Of a stretch of DNA of 64,000 nt, positions 53,462-63,091 are shown piece after piece. Position 1 is the stretch's first letter. Each line of letters begins with the position of its first letter. The notes beneath the pieces are model-generated. The model was not told the origin of the DNA, ran no database searches, and worked only from the letters and a program-made list of their open reading frames with translations. The position numbers were made by a program, and so were the translations under genes. This DNA is from Butyrivibrio sp. LC3010 (GTDB lineage: Bacteria > Bacillota > Clostridia > Lachnospirales > Lachnospiraceae). Where the stretch lies: NCBI RefSeq assembly GCF_000424385.1, contig NZ_AUJU01000003.1:62001-126000 (forward strand), in the 5' to 3' direction.

Positions 53462-54463
53462 TCAATAATCTCCATGGTAATAGGTCTGTCTTACTTTCCC
53501 GTTTTTGTACTCCCAGACATAACCTATTCCTGTAGAGCTTATTTTTCCGGCATATTTTCTTATGCCCTCCACGTAGACATAGTAGGTTCCTGAATGTTTA
53601 AATGAGCTCCCCTTAAATTTCTTAACTACAGCAGAAGTCTTCTTTTTCCCTACCGAAGCTACCTTAACATAGCCTTTGTCTCTGTTTTTTGATACATAAA
53701 TTCTGTATCCGGCATTTACATACTTTGATTTATCCCACTTAAGTACAAGCTTTTTGTTCTTGATGCCAAGGTCAAAATCATTCCCATAATTATAGGCCTT
53801 TATCATCGGCTGTGCAAAAAGAAATATTCTGTCCGACCATTCGCCTTCATATGTTTTACCGTTTATTATAGCAACAGATTTGACCTTAAAGGAATAGCAT
53901 TTCTTGTCATCTATCCTGCTACTGAAGGAATTAGTGAAAAGTTCCCCTGATTTTATCCTTTTTCCTGCCTTATCCATGAAAACATATCTGTAGTTTCCTG
54001 CATTCTGCTCATTCCAGCCAACATATACTTTCTTTTTGTTAGCGTACCATCTTGTCTGGGTAAGACCGTTTATCTTTCCGGGAAGCGTTTTTATTATGGC
54101 ACTTCCTGCCTGATCCTCTTTTTGTCCGTCTTTCCCGTCACGAACATATCTAAGTACAACAGTATACTTCATTCCGGGCTTTAAGCCTGTAAATTTATGG
54201 CTCAGGGTCCCCTGTTCAAAGCTCAGAGTGTGGGAAAGTGCAGAATTTTTGGCTTCAGTCTCATCTTCTCCTATCCCCAGATAGTAGACTTTTGCCCCCG
54301 TAATTCTTGTCCAGTTTACCGTAGCACTGTCTGTCGAAAGCCTGCTCTGGGTAATAACTGAAACTGCTGCATTAACTCCGATTTTATTAAAGCATAGCAA
54401 TCCCAAAAACAGTACAAGTACCGGTATATATTTTTTAAGGCAAAAACGCTTCAGACTTTTCAT
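53462..54463 (-). CDS. Secreted fibronectin type III-like protein
   Basis: A 333-residue protein with a signal peptide (hydrophobic stretch ending NKIGVNAA at about 32) and three beta-sandwich-like segments. The first is typical FN3 (SATVNWTRITGAKVYYLGI, MKYTVVLRYV). The later ones carry KVYVGWNEQNAGNYRY and KLVLKWDKSKYVNAGYRIYVSK. No cell-wall sorting signal is visible. It overlaps the end of the large secreted protein gene by four bases (ATGA) and so belongs with the exporter module, perhaps as a surface accessory or adhesin. Confidence 0.75.
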   Translation of the reverse strand: MKSLKRFCLKKYIPVLVLFLGLLCFNKIGVNAAVSVITQSRLSTDSATVNWTRITGAKVYYLGIGEDETEAKNSALSHTLSFEQGTLSHKFTGLKPGMKYTVVLRYVRDGKDGQKEDQAGSAIIKTLPGKINGLTQTRWYANKKKVYVGWNEQNAGNYRYVFMDKAGKRIKSGELFTNSFSSRIDDKKCYSFKVKSVAIINGKTYEGEWSDRIFLFAQPMIKAYNYGNDFDLGIKNKKLVLKWDKSKYVNAGYRIYVSKNRDKGYVKVASVGKKKTSAVVKKFKGSSFKHSGTYYVYVEGIRKYAGKISSTGIGYVWEYKNGKVRQTYYHGDY

Positions 54464-57400
54464 TTTTTCTCCTCTTTCCCGTCTGTTACTTCTTTCTCAT
54501 TATCTTTAGCTGATTTTTTACGTCTGAAATGGCCAAACTCATGCTTCTTTATCAGCGAATTTACAATAAGGATGGCAATGGTTACTACGGAAATAATTCC
54601 AAACAGATCAAGTAATCTCAGGATGAGAGGCGTTCTTTCAACCACAGCAAATATCGCCTCTTTGTCATCCATCTCTATTTCAAGATAGCTTCCAATCGCC
54701 CTGGAAGGAATTTCTTCCCAATTCTCATCCCTGTAAATCTTAACAATTGAATTTTTGTAGGGATTGTAAATTCTTATTTTTCTTTCTGTTGTCTGTGAAA
54801 AAGTACCCTCATCTATACTTATCTTGTATTTAACAACTCTTTTTTCCAAAGATGGGCTATTTATATCATATTCCGGTTCTTCCACCATCTCAGCCGTTAT
54901 ATGCGCGTCATCTCCGTAACTACCTCCAAGAATCGCGATATGCTTGTTTGTGCTCTGGTATAATTCAGTACTTTCGATAGCCTTGTTTGTTGCTACATAC
55001 TCACCGGACAAAACATAGCTTCCGTCCATAACCTTACCAGTTACATCGGGCCACTTTATGAAAAAGTCCTCCCTTTCTTCACCTTTAGGGAATTCCAGTT
55101 TTTCAAGACTCTCACCATAGGAAAGTTCCTGCTCACCAAGTTTTTGTCCTTCTACTTCAAACACTACCTTAAGGTGTCCGAACTGTGCCGGTGTCCTTCC
55201 GTGTTCAATAAGCTCAGCATATCCAAGAGGCTGCGCAATCCCTTCAAAACTAATGTCATCGATACCGCCTATTTTATTTTCAACAAAATAGTTACCGCTG
55301 ATATTATCAAGTTTAGCTTTCTTCGTTTCAGAATCAGTATTAACAATTCCTGCTATTGATCCGTATCTCTCAGTCGGAATCTTTTGCCATGTAACAAGCG
55401 CATTACATCCTGTGATTGTGGTTCCGTAGCCTGTGATACCTCCTACATATTTATTTCCATCAAGAAGACACAGTGCATTGCAATCCCTTATTATGGACAG
55501 CGACTGGCCTGCAATTCCGCCGGTATAACTACCCTCAGTGCTCTTTGCAAGTCCGTATCCGTCACAGGATGTAACTATACCCTGAGCCATATAACCAACG
55601 ATCAGTCCTGCTCCATCCTTCTTGGATTCGATGGTAGCCTCATTTTCACATTCGCAGATTATGTTCTTTAAAGTATATTTGCTTCCCTTTCCGATGTTGA
55701 TGTTTCCTGCAGCATTTTCTTCAGGATCTTCATCATCTATCGCCATGGAACCCGCAATACCGCCTACATTGATGTCTCCCTTTACGGTTCCTCTGTTTTT
55801 GGAGCTGTCAACCCTTCCGGTCCTCGCCTGTTGAATCTCTTCATCGGAAACATCCTTGAAAACTGCCGCATCATCATTATAAATAATATCAAACTGATCA
55901 GAAATGATATGGTAAATAACATTTATCTGATCATTTACTGCATTAAGATTTGAATTAAGGGTATGAGAGGTCGACTTACCATCCTGATTGATATTCTCAA
56001 TCGAACCGGATATCCCCCTCAGATTTGCATGGAGTGAATCAAGACTTGCATCCCAGTCACTACCAAGTCCGGAAACCCTGAGCTTTTCCTGAGAGTTCAG
56101 ATAGTCAATGATGCTTCTTGCACCGTTTGCAGCCTCTTTAAGCTCGCCCTCAGCATCCTGAAGTGCCGATATCGCATTCTGTGTTTCACCTAAAACAGCA
56201 TCCTCTGAAGACTGTGAATAAGGCTTATAAGTCTCAAGAATCGTAGACACTCCGCCAAACATTCCGGAAATACTGCTGCCGGAATCCGAGGTCAGCTGCT
56301 GAAGCTCAGCAAGATATGAATTGAGCTGGTTCTGTTCATCCACATTTAAAGCTTTTAGTTTTCTCTCACCATTTTCATCATAGACGTAATCACCGTATTC
56401 ATCGGTCTCATACATCATCTGATTGATCCTGTTTGTAATCTCCTCCATTCGTTGCTTGTTTTCACTGGTTTTGGCAACGTTCTCATATATCTGATTTTCA
56501 CTGCTCTCAATGGTATATCTGTCATCCTCAGAGAGCTGGCCGTCAACATTTATGGATTCAACAGCTCTTGCCAATGCATTATTAAAATAGTACATCTTAT
56601 CGGAAGCTCCGGACACATGATCAAGAACTCCCGGCATGTTCTGCATCACATACTCAAATCTTTCAAGAGCAAGATTGATAGTCCTGATATTATCATTTAC
56701 CGAAGTCGTAAGTTCTCCTGCAAGGGCATGTCCATCATCCACAACACCGTTTGCATATCCGGTAAGACTCGTCACATCAGATGACAAAACATCTACGCCG
56801 CCGTCCATATCATTAAGTGTCTGCTCAACAAGGTCATGGAGCTTATCTGCAGCTTCAGGCAGAGTCTGCAGATCCTCAGGCTCAAGGTCAGGCTCCATCT
56901 GTCCTACGATTCCGCCTATATCCTTACGGCCATTGATCAGACCCTCATTTACACTGTATGTAACTACACCGACCTGCCTTCCGGCAATTCCGCCTATATT
57001 GTAGCCTGTGTGCTCATATCCTATATTTCCTTTGTTAGTGCACCTTACTATGCTACCCTTTGAATATCCGCTGATTCCACCGGTATCGGTTCCTGTCCTT
57101 AATATCCTGCTTTCTTCGGAGATGGATGATGTAATGGACTGAATGATTCCTTCGCCTTTCTCATCATCCTTTATAACCCAGTCCTCATTGTCATTTATAT
57201 TTCCGTTATTGACCGAACCGGAGATAACACCATAATTTTTACCTACGATTCCGCCTGTAAAGTAATATCCTGCCACATGGGAATCATTTATACAGTTATT
57301 GATTACTCCCTTGCGCTCATTTATTGCAGCGATAGCTCCTACTGTATTATTTCCTTCTATTCTTCCGGCGTACTTGCAGTCCTTTATGACGCCCTGATTC

Positions 57401-58014
57401 ATTCCACAGATTCCGCCTGTGAATTTCATCTCATCGGTCATCCTGATATCGCCTGAAACATTGAGATCCTGAACCATTCCGTTTGGCCCGATATATCTGA
57501 AAAGCCCGGTTATATAGTTGTCATCTGTTTTGTCGTACCCCTCTATCACGTGCTGTCCGCCCTTGAATATTCCGTTGAAATACGGGATCATTTCAAAGTC
57601 TTTACCTGACAGGTCAAGATCTGTTTTAAGATTAATTATCTTATTGAGAGACCATTCATCACTCTTACAGTTCTTTGCAAATTCCGCAAAATCAGAATAG
57701 TTATTGATGTCTATATTCTCATATACGATAGGTTCCGGTTCTTCGCTGTTCTCTTCGCCTTCACCTTCGGCATTTCCATCAGTAACCTCTTTTTCCTTTT
57801 CTTCTTCCTCTTCTTCCTCTGCAGTTTGTGCCATCTGGGCAATAGCATCGCTCTTTACCTTTTTCTCGACACTATCAATAATCTCATTGGTTATCTGATT
57901 CCCTATTCCATCAGTAGCATAAGCTGTAGCCTTAGTGTTTCCAAGGACTATCGCTCCAATTATAAGAGTCATAACGCTCTTTTTAAGAATGAGTTTAAGA
58001 GTTTTTATTTTCAC
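54460..58014 (-). CDS. Large secreted, membrane-anchored protein with GLUG-like repeats and coiled-coil insert
   Basis: The start is the GTG at 58014 with GGAGGAGAAGACA upstream, since the in-frame ATG at 58068 has no such site; 1184 residues. Signal peptide (LIIGAIVLGNTKATAYA), a Glu-rich stretch, and then GLUG-type repeats (FTGGICGMNQGVIKDC, GNNTVGAIAAINE, YFTGGIVGKNYGVISG, NIGGIAGRQVGVVTY). About 350 residues rich in helix and heptads interrupt them (about 395-740). Four more GLUG-type repeats follow, then a beta domain and one C-terminal membrane helix with a basic tail. The helical part recalls YhgE/Pip-type segments. It overlaps the RND exporter gene by 20 bp. Confidence 0.75.
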   Translation of the reverse strand: MKIKTLKLILKKSVMTLIIGAIVLGNTKATAYATDGIGNQITNEIIDSVEKKVKSDAIAQMAQTAEEEEEEEKEKEVTDGNAEGEGEENSEEPEPIVYENIDINNYSDFAEFAKNCKSDEWSLNKIINLKTDLDLSGKDFEMIPYFNGIFKGGQHVIEGYDKTDDNYITGLFRYIGPNGMVQDLNVSGDIRMTDEMKFTGGICGMNQGVIKDCKYAGRIEGNNTVGAIAAINERKGVINNCINDSHVAGYYFTGGIVGKNYGVISGSVNNGNINDNEDWVIKDDEKGEGIIQSITSSISEESRILRTGTDTGGISGYSKGSIVRCTNKGNIGYEHTGYNIGGIAGRQVGVVTYSVNEGLINGRKDIGGIVGQMEPDLEPEDLQTLPEAADKLHDLVEQTLNDMDGGVDVLSSDVTSLTGYANGVVDDGHALAGELTTSVNDNIRTINLALERFEYVMQNMPGVLDHVSGASDKMYYFNNALARAVESINVDGQLSEDDRYTIESSENQIYENVAKTSENKQRMEEITNRINQMMYETDEYGDYVYDENGERKLKALNVDEQNQLNSYLAELQQLTSDSGSSISGMFGGVSTILETYKPYSQSSEDAVLGETQNAISALQDAEGELKEAANGARSIIDYLNSQEKLRVSGLGSDWDASLDSLHANLRGISGSIENINQDGKSTSHTLNSNLNAVNDQINVIYHIISDQFDIIYNDDAAVFKDVSDEEIQQARTGRVDSSKNRGTVKGDINVGGIAGSMAIDDEDPEENAAGNINIGKGSKYTLKNIICECENEATIESKKDGAGLIVGYMAQGIVTSCDGYGLAKSTEGSYTGGIAGQSLSIIRDCNALCLLDGNKYVGGITGYGTTITGCNALVTWQKIPTERYGSIAGIVNTDSETKKAKLDNISGNYFVENKIGGIDDISFEGIAQPLGYAELIEHGRTPAQFGHLKVVFEVEGQKLGEQELSYGESLEKLEFPKGEEREDFFIKWPDVTGKVMDGSYVLSGEYVATNKAIESTELYQSTNKHIAILGGSYGDDAHITAEMVEEPEYDINSPSLEKRVVKYKISIDEGTFSQTTERKIRIYNPYKNSIVKIYRDENWEEIPSRAIGSYLEIEMDDKEAIFAVVERTPLILRLLDLFGIISVVTIAILIVNSLIKKHEFGHFRRKKSAKDNEKEVTDGKEEKK

Positions 58015-60547
58015 TGTCTTCTCCTCCCCCTGCATATGCAGGCGCATTCTCAAAAGGAGCCTGTTCAAATGCAGCCCGCTCCTCTGGAGTCAGATTATTC
58101 TCATCAAGCTTTGTCACATTTCCGCTTCTGACAAGGGCATTTATATCACCTCTCACAACCGCATGAACTTCACCGATTATCCTGCCGTTTATCTGTCCCT
58201 GCACTCTGCCGTCTATTCTCATAAGCCCGACCTCTCGCTCAATTCCGAGCGGAACTGAAACCTCGAAGGAAGTCTTATCAATGATCTTTGCACCGATAAG
58301 AAGTATCTGAGGCAAAACAAACATAACCAGGAAAATTGAAATAATTGTTCCTCGTCCAAGGCACTGTCCTATTCCGCAAATCGCACCGTCTGATGTAAGA
58401 AGACCGATGGAAATTCCAGCAAGGGCAAGCATTGAACCCGAGGTAATGATCGTAGGAAATGCAAAGTTCATAGTCTCAATGATTGCATCCCTGTGGGACA
58501 TCTTATCCTTGAGTTCCATAAATCTTCCGGAAATAACTATCGCGTAGTCGATATTTGCACCCATCTGAATTGAACTTACTATCAGGTAAGTCATGAAAAA
58601 GATATTGTCCTTCTGCAAAGTCGGAAATGCAAAGTTTATCCAGATTGCACCCTCAATAACCAAAATAAGAAGTACAGGCATTCCTGCGGATTTGAAGGTA
58701 AACAGCAAAACCACAAGCACAGCCAGGATAGATATGACAGTTACAACCGTATTATCTCTGGAGAAAGTCTTTTGCAGGTCAAACTGGCTGGTAGCTTCAC
58801 CGATAATAAGGATCTGTCCTTCATAGTATCTGTTAGCCATGGTGTGCATCTGATCAAGGAAATTAAATGTCTCTTCACCTTCCTGCGGAAGATTTAAGTA
58901 AACAAGAATTCTGCTGAAGTTCTCGCCCTGAAGCTGCTTCTTTGCGATGTTCATCTGCTCATAGGCATCATCAAGAGTCTCCTTCATGCTCTCATCAAGT
59001 GTTACATAACCCTCCTCAACCTCATCATGTAAAAACATGATCATGTCAATAAGCGGAACCTTGTAGGTTGAGATACCATTTACAAGCTTCGCATAATTCT
59101 TATCATTTACTGCATAAGCCATATACAAAAGCTCTGCCATCTCATAATCAAGTTCCAGGAGTTCTGAGAACTCTCTGGCAGAAAGCTTATCAGCAAGGCA
59201 GTAGCCTCCCATGGCTTCTATGTTTGCAAGGCCCTGTGCCGACTTAACCTCAGGACAGTCCAGATAATTCTGTATCAGCTTCTTTTCCTTTTCATAGTTA
59301 CCTGCAGGAATATTTACCGCTACAAAGTTGGATTCGCCAAAGGTCTCATTTATCATGTCCGTTGCGATCTGAGTCTCATTTTTTATGGGAGTCTTGATCA
59401 TCGAGTATCCATAAACAAAAGGACATTTGTTTTGGATCAAGAACGCCGCTATTATCATGACAACAAATGCAGGTGGAACTATAAATCTTGAATAATAGTC
59501 AAATTTGCCCACAAATGGAATCTTAGGAACAAAGCTCTTGTGCCTGGTCTTATCCATCCAGGGACCAAAGATCATAAGAAGTCCCGGCATCAGAAGGAAC
59601 ACTGCCAAAAGACTTAGTAAAATAGCCTTTATAAGGCAGATTGCCATATCACTACCTATACCAAACTGCATGAACAGCATGGCAATAAGACCACCAATTG
59701 TAGTAAGTGAACTTGATGATATCTCAGGAATCGCTTTACTTAGTGCCAGAATATCCGACTCTCTTATGGGCAGATTTTCATGCTCTTCTTTATACCTGTT
59801 ACAGAAAATAACAGCATAGTCTATGGACAGAGCAAGCTGCAGTACTATAGTAACCGAGTCAGATACAAAAGATATCGTTCCAAGAATGAAGTTAGTACCG
59901 GCTGAAAGAAGCGCTGCTGCACCAAAAGTCAAAAGAAGAACCGGAATCTCAGCATAGGTCTCTGATGTAAGAACCAAAACCACAAGGACGATTACCACCA
60001 CGAGAGCGCTGACTGTCTGCATCTCCTTCTCAATAGTCTCTGCCGCAGCATTACCCATAGAAGTACTTACGAAAATATCATAGTCAGCAAGCATCCCCTT
60101 TATCTCTTCAAGACCATCCAGAGATCGCTGATCCGTATCCTCATACTTAAAAGTGATATCAAAGAGAGCGGAAAAATTGTTGTAATGATCAACGGTCTCA
60201 TCAAAGGCGATCATCGCAACATCTTCTCTTTCTCCTATAGTCTCTGACAATGCCTTGGCATCCTCATAAACAATATTTGATACCATTATCTTGGCAGATC
60301 CGTATGTTGTATATTCTTCTCCCATGAGATCAAGACCGAGACTGGTCTCAAAAGAATCGGGAAGATAAGCCGAAAGTGAATCCTCAACCTTAACCATTCC
60401 CGCAGCTATTGCACAGAAAATCATAGCAATGCCAAATAAAAGAAAGAAGAGGTTACGCCTGTCAACTATGAAGGTCGCAACCTTCATCATGACGTCTCCG
60501 TCCTCCTTTTGAACAGAAGCTTTCGATATATTGCCTTGTTCTGACAT
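57995..60547 (-). CDS. RND/MMPL-family exporter with bactofilin-like C-terminal tail
   Basis: An 850-residue transporter of the MMPL type: a 1+5 helix set, a large outer loop, and a second 1+5 set. The transmembrane Asp/Tyr motif appears as LSIDYAVIF in the first half and GANIDYAIVIS in the second, as required for proton coupling. After the last helix, about 70 residues carry a short periodic pattern, DGRVQGQINGRIIGEV and VVRGDINALVRSGNV, like the G-x-V/I-x-G strand repeats of bactofilins. It is probably an exporter of lipids, glycolipids or the secreted partner's ligand. Confidence 0.85.
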   Translation of the reverse strand: MSEQGNISKASVQKEDGDVMMKVATFIVDRRNLFFLLFGIAMIFCAIAAGMVKVEDSLSAYLPDSFETSLGLDLMGEEYTTYGSAKIMVSNIVYEDAKALSETIGEREDVAMIAFDETVDHYNNFSALFDITFKYEDTDQRSLDGLEEIKGMLADYDIFVSTSMGNAAAETIEKEMQTVSALVVVIVLVVLVLTSETYAEIPVLLLTFGAAALLSAGTNFILGTISFVSDSVTIVLQLALSIDYAVIFCNRYKEEHENLPIRESDILALSKAIPEISSSSLTTIGGLIAMLFMQFGIGSDMAICLIKAILLSLLAVFLLMPGLLMIFGPWMDKTRHKSFVPKIPFVGKFDYYSRFIVPPAFVVMIIAAFLIQNKCPFVYGYSMIKTPIKNETQIATDMINETFGESNFVAVNIPAGNYEKEKKLIQNYLDCPEVKSAQGLANIEAMGGYCLADKLSAREFSELLELDYEMAELLYMAYAVNDKNYAKLVNGISTYKVPLIDMIMFLHDEVEEGYVTLDESMKETLDDAYEQMNIAKKQLQGENFSRILVYLNLPQEGEETFNFLDQMHTMANRYYEGQILIIGEATSQFDLQKTFSRDNTVVTVISILAVLVVLLFTFKSAGMPVLLILVIEGAIWINFAFPTLQKDNIFFMTYLIVSSIQMGANIDYAIVISGRFMELKDKMSHRDAIIETMNFAFPTIITSGSMLALAGISIGLLTSDGAICGIGQCLGRGTIISIFLVMFVLPQILLIGAKIIDKTSFEVSVPLGIEREVGLMRIDGRVQGQINGRIIGEVHAVVRGDINALVRSGNVTKLDENNLTPEERAAFEQAPFENAPAYAGGGEDSENKNS

Positions 60548-60583
60548 ATTAAATTACCCCCCACAAAACTTTTACATCCTGTA

Positions 60584-60616
60584 AAGTATGGGACAAAACA
60601 AATCTGTCCCATACTT
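60584..60616 (-). other. Perfect intercistronic hairpin
   Basis: A 12-bp perfect stem aagtatgggaca / tgtcccatactt with a 9-base loop, in the 117-bp gap upstream of the RND gene. No T-run follows on the minus strand, so it is more likely an RNA processing or stability element than a terminator. Confidence 0.6.
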
Positions 60617-60664
60617 CATTACATTTATCATATTTTATTTTAACATACTTCATTTTAGCATATT

Positions 60665-61912
60665 TTATCTGAAAGAAATCTCGAAAACTATTTTTTCTGC
60701 AGCCTTAGTTGCATTTATTTCCGCTTCATCAGCATCTTTTCCGGTAGCGATCACATGCCCCCATCTGTCACCACTGTTTTTAAGTCTCCCTACGGTATCC
60801 CCAACCTTTTTATAAGCAGAAACTTCCACGACTCCGGGCATGCTTTCAGCTTCCTTTAATCCATTAATTGCAGTTATTACTCCATTTTTATCGTCTGCCT
60901 CATCTTCCTCCCTGGCATGTAAAAATCTGATGGCTGCGCCGCAGTTCTTTGTAGCCTTACACTTTACCTCCTGAGAGAGAGTACTTGAGATACAGCAGTC
61001 AATAAGATCAACTCCGGTTGACAGCGGAACAAGCTTTGAAGTAATAAAATCTCCTCCTAGCCTTGCTGCAATTTCCACAAGTTTGGCTCCACTATCCGTA
61101 ACCTTGATTTCTGTATGTGAAGGTCCGTTAACTATGCCAACTGCTTTTATAGCGGCCAGTGCAACTCTCCTGATATCCTCCCTTGATGATTCGGGGAGTC
61201 TTGAGGGCTCAGTGTGACCCGTCTCAACAAAATAGGGAACCTCTGTCACCATCTTATCGGTTATGGTGATAATATGTGTTTCTCCGTTAATGGTAAAAGA
61301 CTCAACACTGACTTCAGGCCCCTCCATGAATTCCTCCAAAAGGACCTGCCCGCTTCTTGAAAATTCCCTGGTATACGAATAGATTTCCTTAAGGGCTTCG
61401 CTGATACTTCCATCAGACTCCCTCGAAAGTTCACTCTTATTAACAAGGACTACTCCTCTGCTTGCAGCATTATCCGCAGGCTTACATACAAATTTGTCCC
61501 CCAGCCTGTCAGCTGCATCCATAAACTCAGCCTCATCAGAGATAACATGGAACTCAGGAATCGGTACGCCACACTCCTTCATTCTTCTTCTCATGGCAGC
61601 CTTGTCAGTAGCGCAGATAGAGTTTTCATAGGATATGTCGTTTTTCTTTCCAAGCTGCTCGTTCACGTAGGCAACAGTTCTAACAGGCATATCACTTGTA
61701 GAAGTTATGATATAATCCGGGCAATATTTTTTTGCAGCCTCAAGAACCGCATCTTTATCTATTGTACTGATGCATAAAAACTCGTCTGCATCCTTAATCC
61801 CAACAGCCTCCGGATCATAATCAAGAACATAAACATATAAGCCTTTTTCTTTGGCTTTCTTAATGGCAGGCACCTGAAGAGCGCTTGCTCCCAATATAAA
61901 AATCTTTTCCAT
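60665..61912 (-). CDS. ATP-grasp family ligase
   Basis: A 415-residue ATP-grasp enzyme: N-terminal Rossmann-like domain (KIFILGASALQVPAIKKA), a central ATP-grasp with FVCKPADNAASRGVV and VLLEEFMEGPEVSVE, the metal-binding segment HTEIKVTDSGAKLVEIAARLGGD, and a C-terminal domain like that of carbamoyl-phosphate synthase-like ligases. Such enzymes join an acid to an amine with ATP. Beside pseudaminic-acid genes it could add an amino acid or acyl group to the sugar. It lies six bases after the PseG-like gene stop. Confidence 0.85.
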   Translation of the reverse strand: MEKIFILGASALQVPAIKKAKEKGLYVYVLDYDPEAVGIKDADEFLCISTIDKDAVLEAAKKYCPDYIITSTSDMPVRTVAYVNEQLGKKNDISYENSICATDKAAMRRRMKECGVPIPEFHVISDEAEFMDAADRLGDKFVCKPADNAASRGVVLVNKSELSRESDGSISEALKEIYSYTREFSRSGQVLLEEFMEGPEVSVESFTINGETHIITITDKMVTEVPYFVETGHTEPSRLPESSREDIRRVALAAIKAVGIVNGPSHTEIKVTDSGAKLVEIAARLGGDFITSKLVPLSTGVDLIDCCISSTLSQEVKCKATKNCGAAIRFLHAREEDEADDKNGVITAINGLKEAESMPGVVEVSAYKKVGDTVGRLKNSGDRWGHVIATGKDADEAEINATKAAEKIVFEISFR

Positions 61913-61918
61913 TTTCTG

Positions 61919-63091
61919 TTACATCTCCATCAAAGCTTCTGCAATCCTGTCAGCACCCTGACCGTCAATAAGCTTTTTTAGTTTGTTTGATATATCTATA
62001 CGCTCTGTGGTATCCATGGACATTACTTCCTCTATGTAGGCGACAATAGCCATCAGAACCTCATTTACGTCTTCCCTGAAATCTCCGGCATAAGGGACAT
62101 ATCCCTCTCTTGCAAAATATAATGCATCCGGCTCCTGATTCTCAGCAAAGACAAAGCTTATGGAAGGAACTCCTACCGCACATAGCTCATACAGTGTTGT
62201 TCCTGCCGGAGTTATGGCTACATCACAGCTGTTCATAATGTCCGCCACATTGGACACATTCTGATGAAGCGCCACATATCCGTCCTCAATATACTGCTGA
62301 ACCTTCTCAGTTACCCTGTAGAAGCGTCCTGCCAAAAGATGAATTTTCTTTTTTCCGTCTTTAAAATGAAGCTCAGGATATCTCATGATTGCACTGATAA
62401 TCATCTCAGATAATCCCATACTGTCTGCACCGCCAGTTGTAAGAAAGATGTTATCAATTCCTCCTATATCGTAGCCAAAGGTCCTGTGAGCACCATCCGC
62501 AGACTCCTGATTCTCGCCTGCCACAATGTCGATATTCACAAGAGCCTCTCCATCCGTACCAAGTCTTCCGATATCACTACTTATTCCTGTTCCACGGGAC
62601 ATCCTGTTTCTCTGTACAAACTGATCTCTTATGGGAATATACTTCGTTCCAAGAAGGAGTGTCGGTGCCTCTCCTTCATAGAATTCCTCATAGGCAAGAT
62701 CCGGAGCCCCGGGACTGTAATTTAGTATCGCAGTTGCCGGGAATCTTTCTTTTTGCATATCATCGATGTACATGGTGCGGATATCATTTGTTTCAAGCAT
62801 CCGGATATACTCAGGAGTTGCGTAATAGCTGTCAACCAGCATGGCTGAAATTCCTTCCTCATGAAGGAAATCAAGAAGAACTATTATCTCCTGCTCAGGA
62901 TTTCTCCAGTCTGAATCCAAAATCGCACATTCAAATTCACCCTGAATATAAGGGATTATATTATTATCAGCAGACACAAAGACGACAGAACACCCCATTT
63001 GCTGCAGGCTCATTGCAATAGTCCTGCAGCGCATGATATGTCCCGTCGCCACTATTTCGTTTGCATCCACACGAATCGCTATCTTACTCAA
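61919..63091 (-). CDS. pseG: PseG-like UDP-sugar hydrolase
   Basis: The TTG at 63091 is preferred because ATGGAGTG lies seven bases upstream; in-frame GTGs at 63097 and 63118 are alternatives. The 390-residue product starts SKIAIRVDANEIVATGHIMR, the glycine-rich PseG N-terminal motif with its His. It shows the GT-B-like C-terminal domain (FLTTGGADSM, HQNVSNVADIM, SCDVAITPAGTTLYEL). PseG removes UDP from the diacetamido-altrose precursor of pseudaminic acid. About 50 extra residues interrupt the middle (about 175-215), longer than usual PseG. It overlaps the pseI stop. Confidence 0.85.
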   Translation of the reverse strand: MSKIAIRVDANEIVATGHIMRCRTIAMSLQQMGCSVVFVSADNNIIPYIQGEFECAILDSDWRNPEQEIIVLLDFLHEEGISAMLVDSYYATPEYIRMLETNDIRTMYIDDMQKERFPATAILNYSPGAPDLAYEEFYEGEAPTLLLGTKYIPIRDQFVQRNRMSRGTGISSDIGRLGTDGEALVNIDIVAGENQESADGAHRTFGYDIGGIDNIFLTTGGADSMGLSEMIISAIMRYPELHFKDGKKKIHLLAGRFYRVTEKVQQYIEDGYVALHQNVSNVADIMNSCDVAITPAGTTLYELCAVGVPSISFVFAENQEPDALYFAREGYVPYAGDFREDVNEVLMAIVAYIEEVMSMDTTERIDISNKLKKLIDGQGADRIAEALMEM

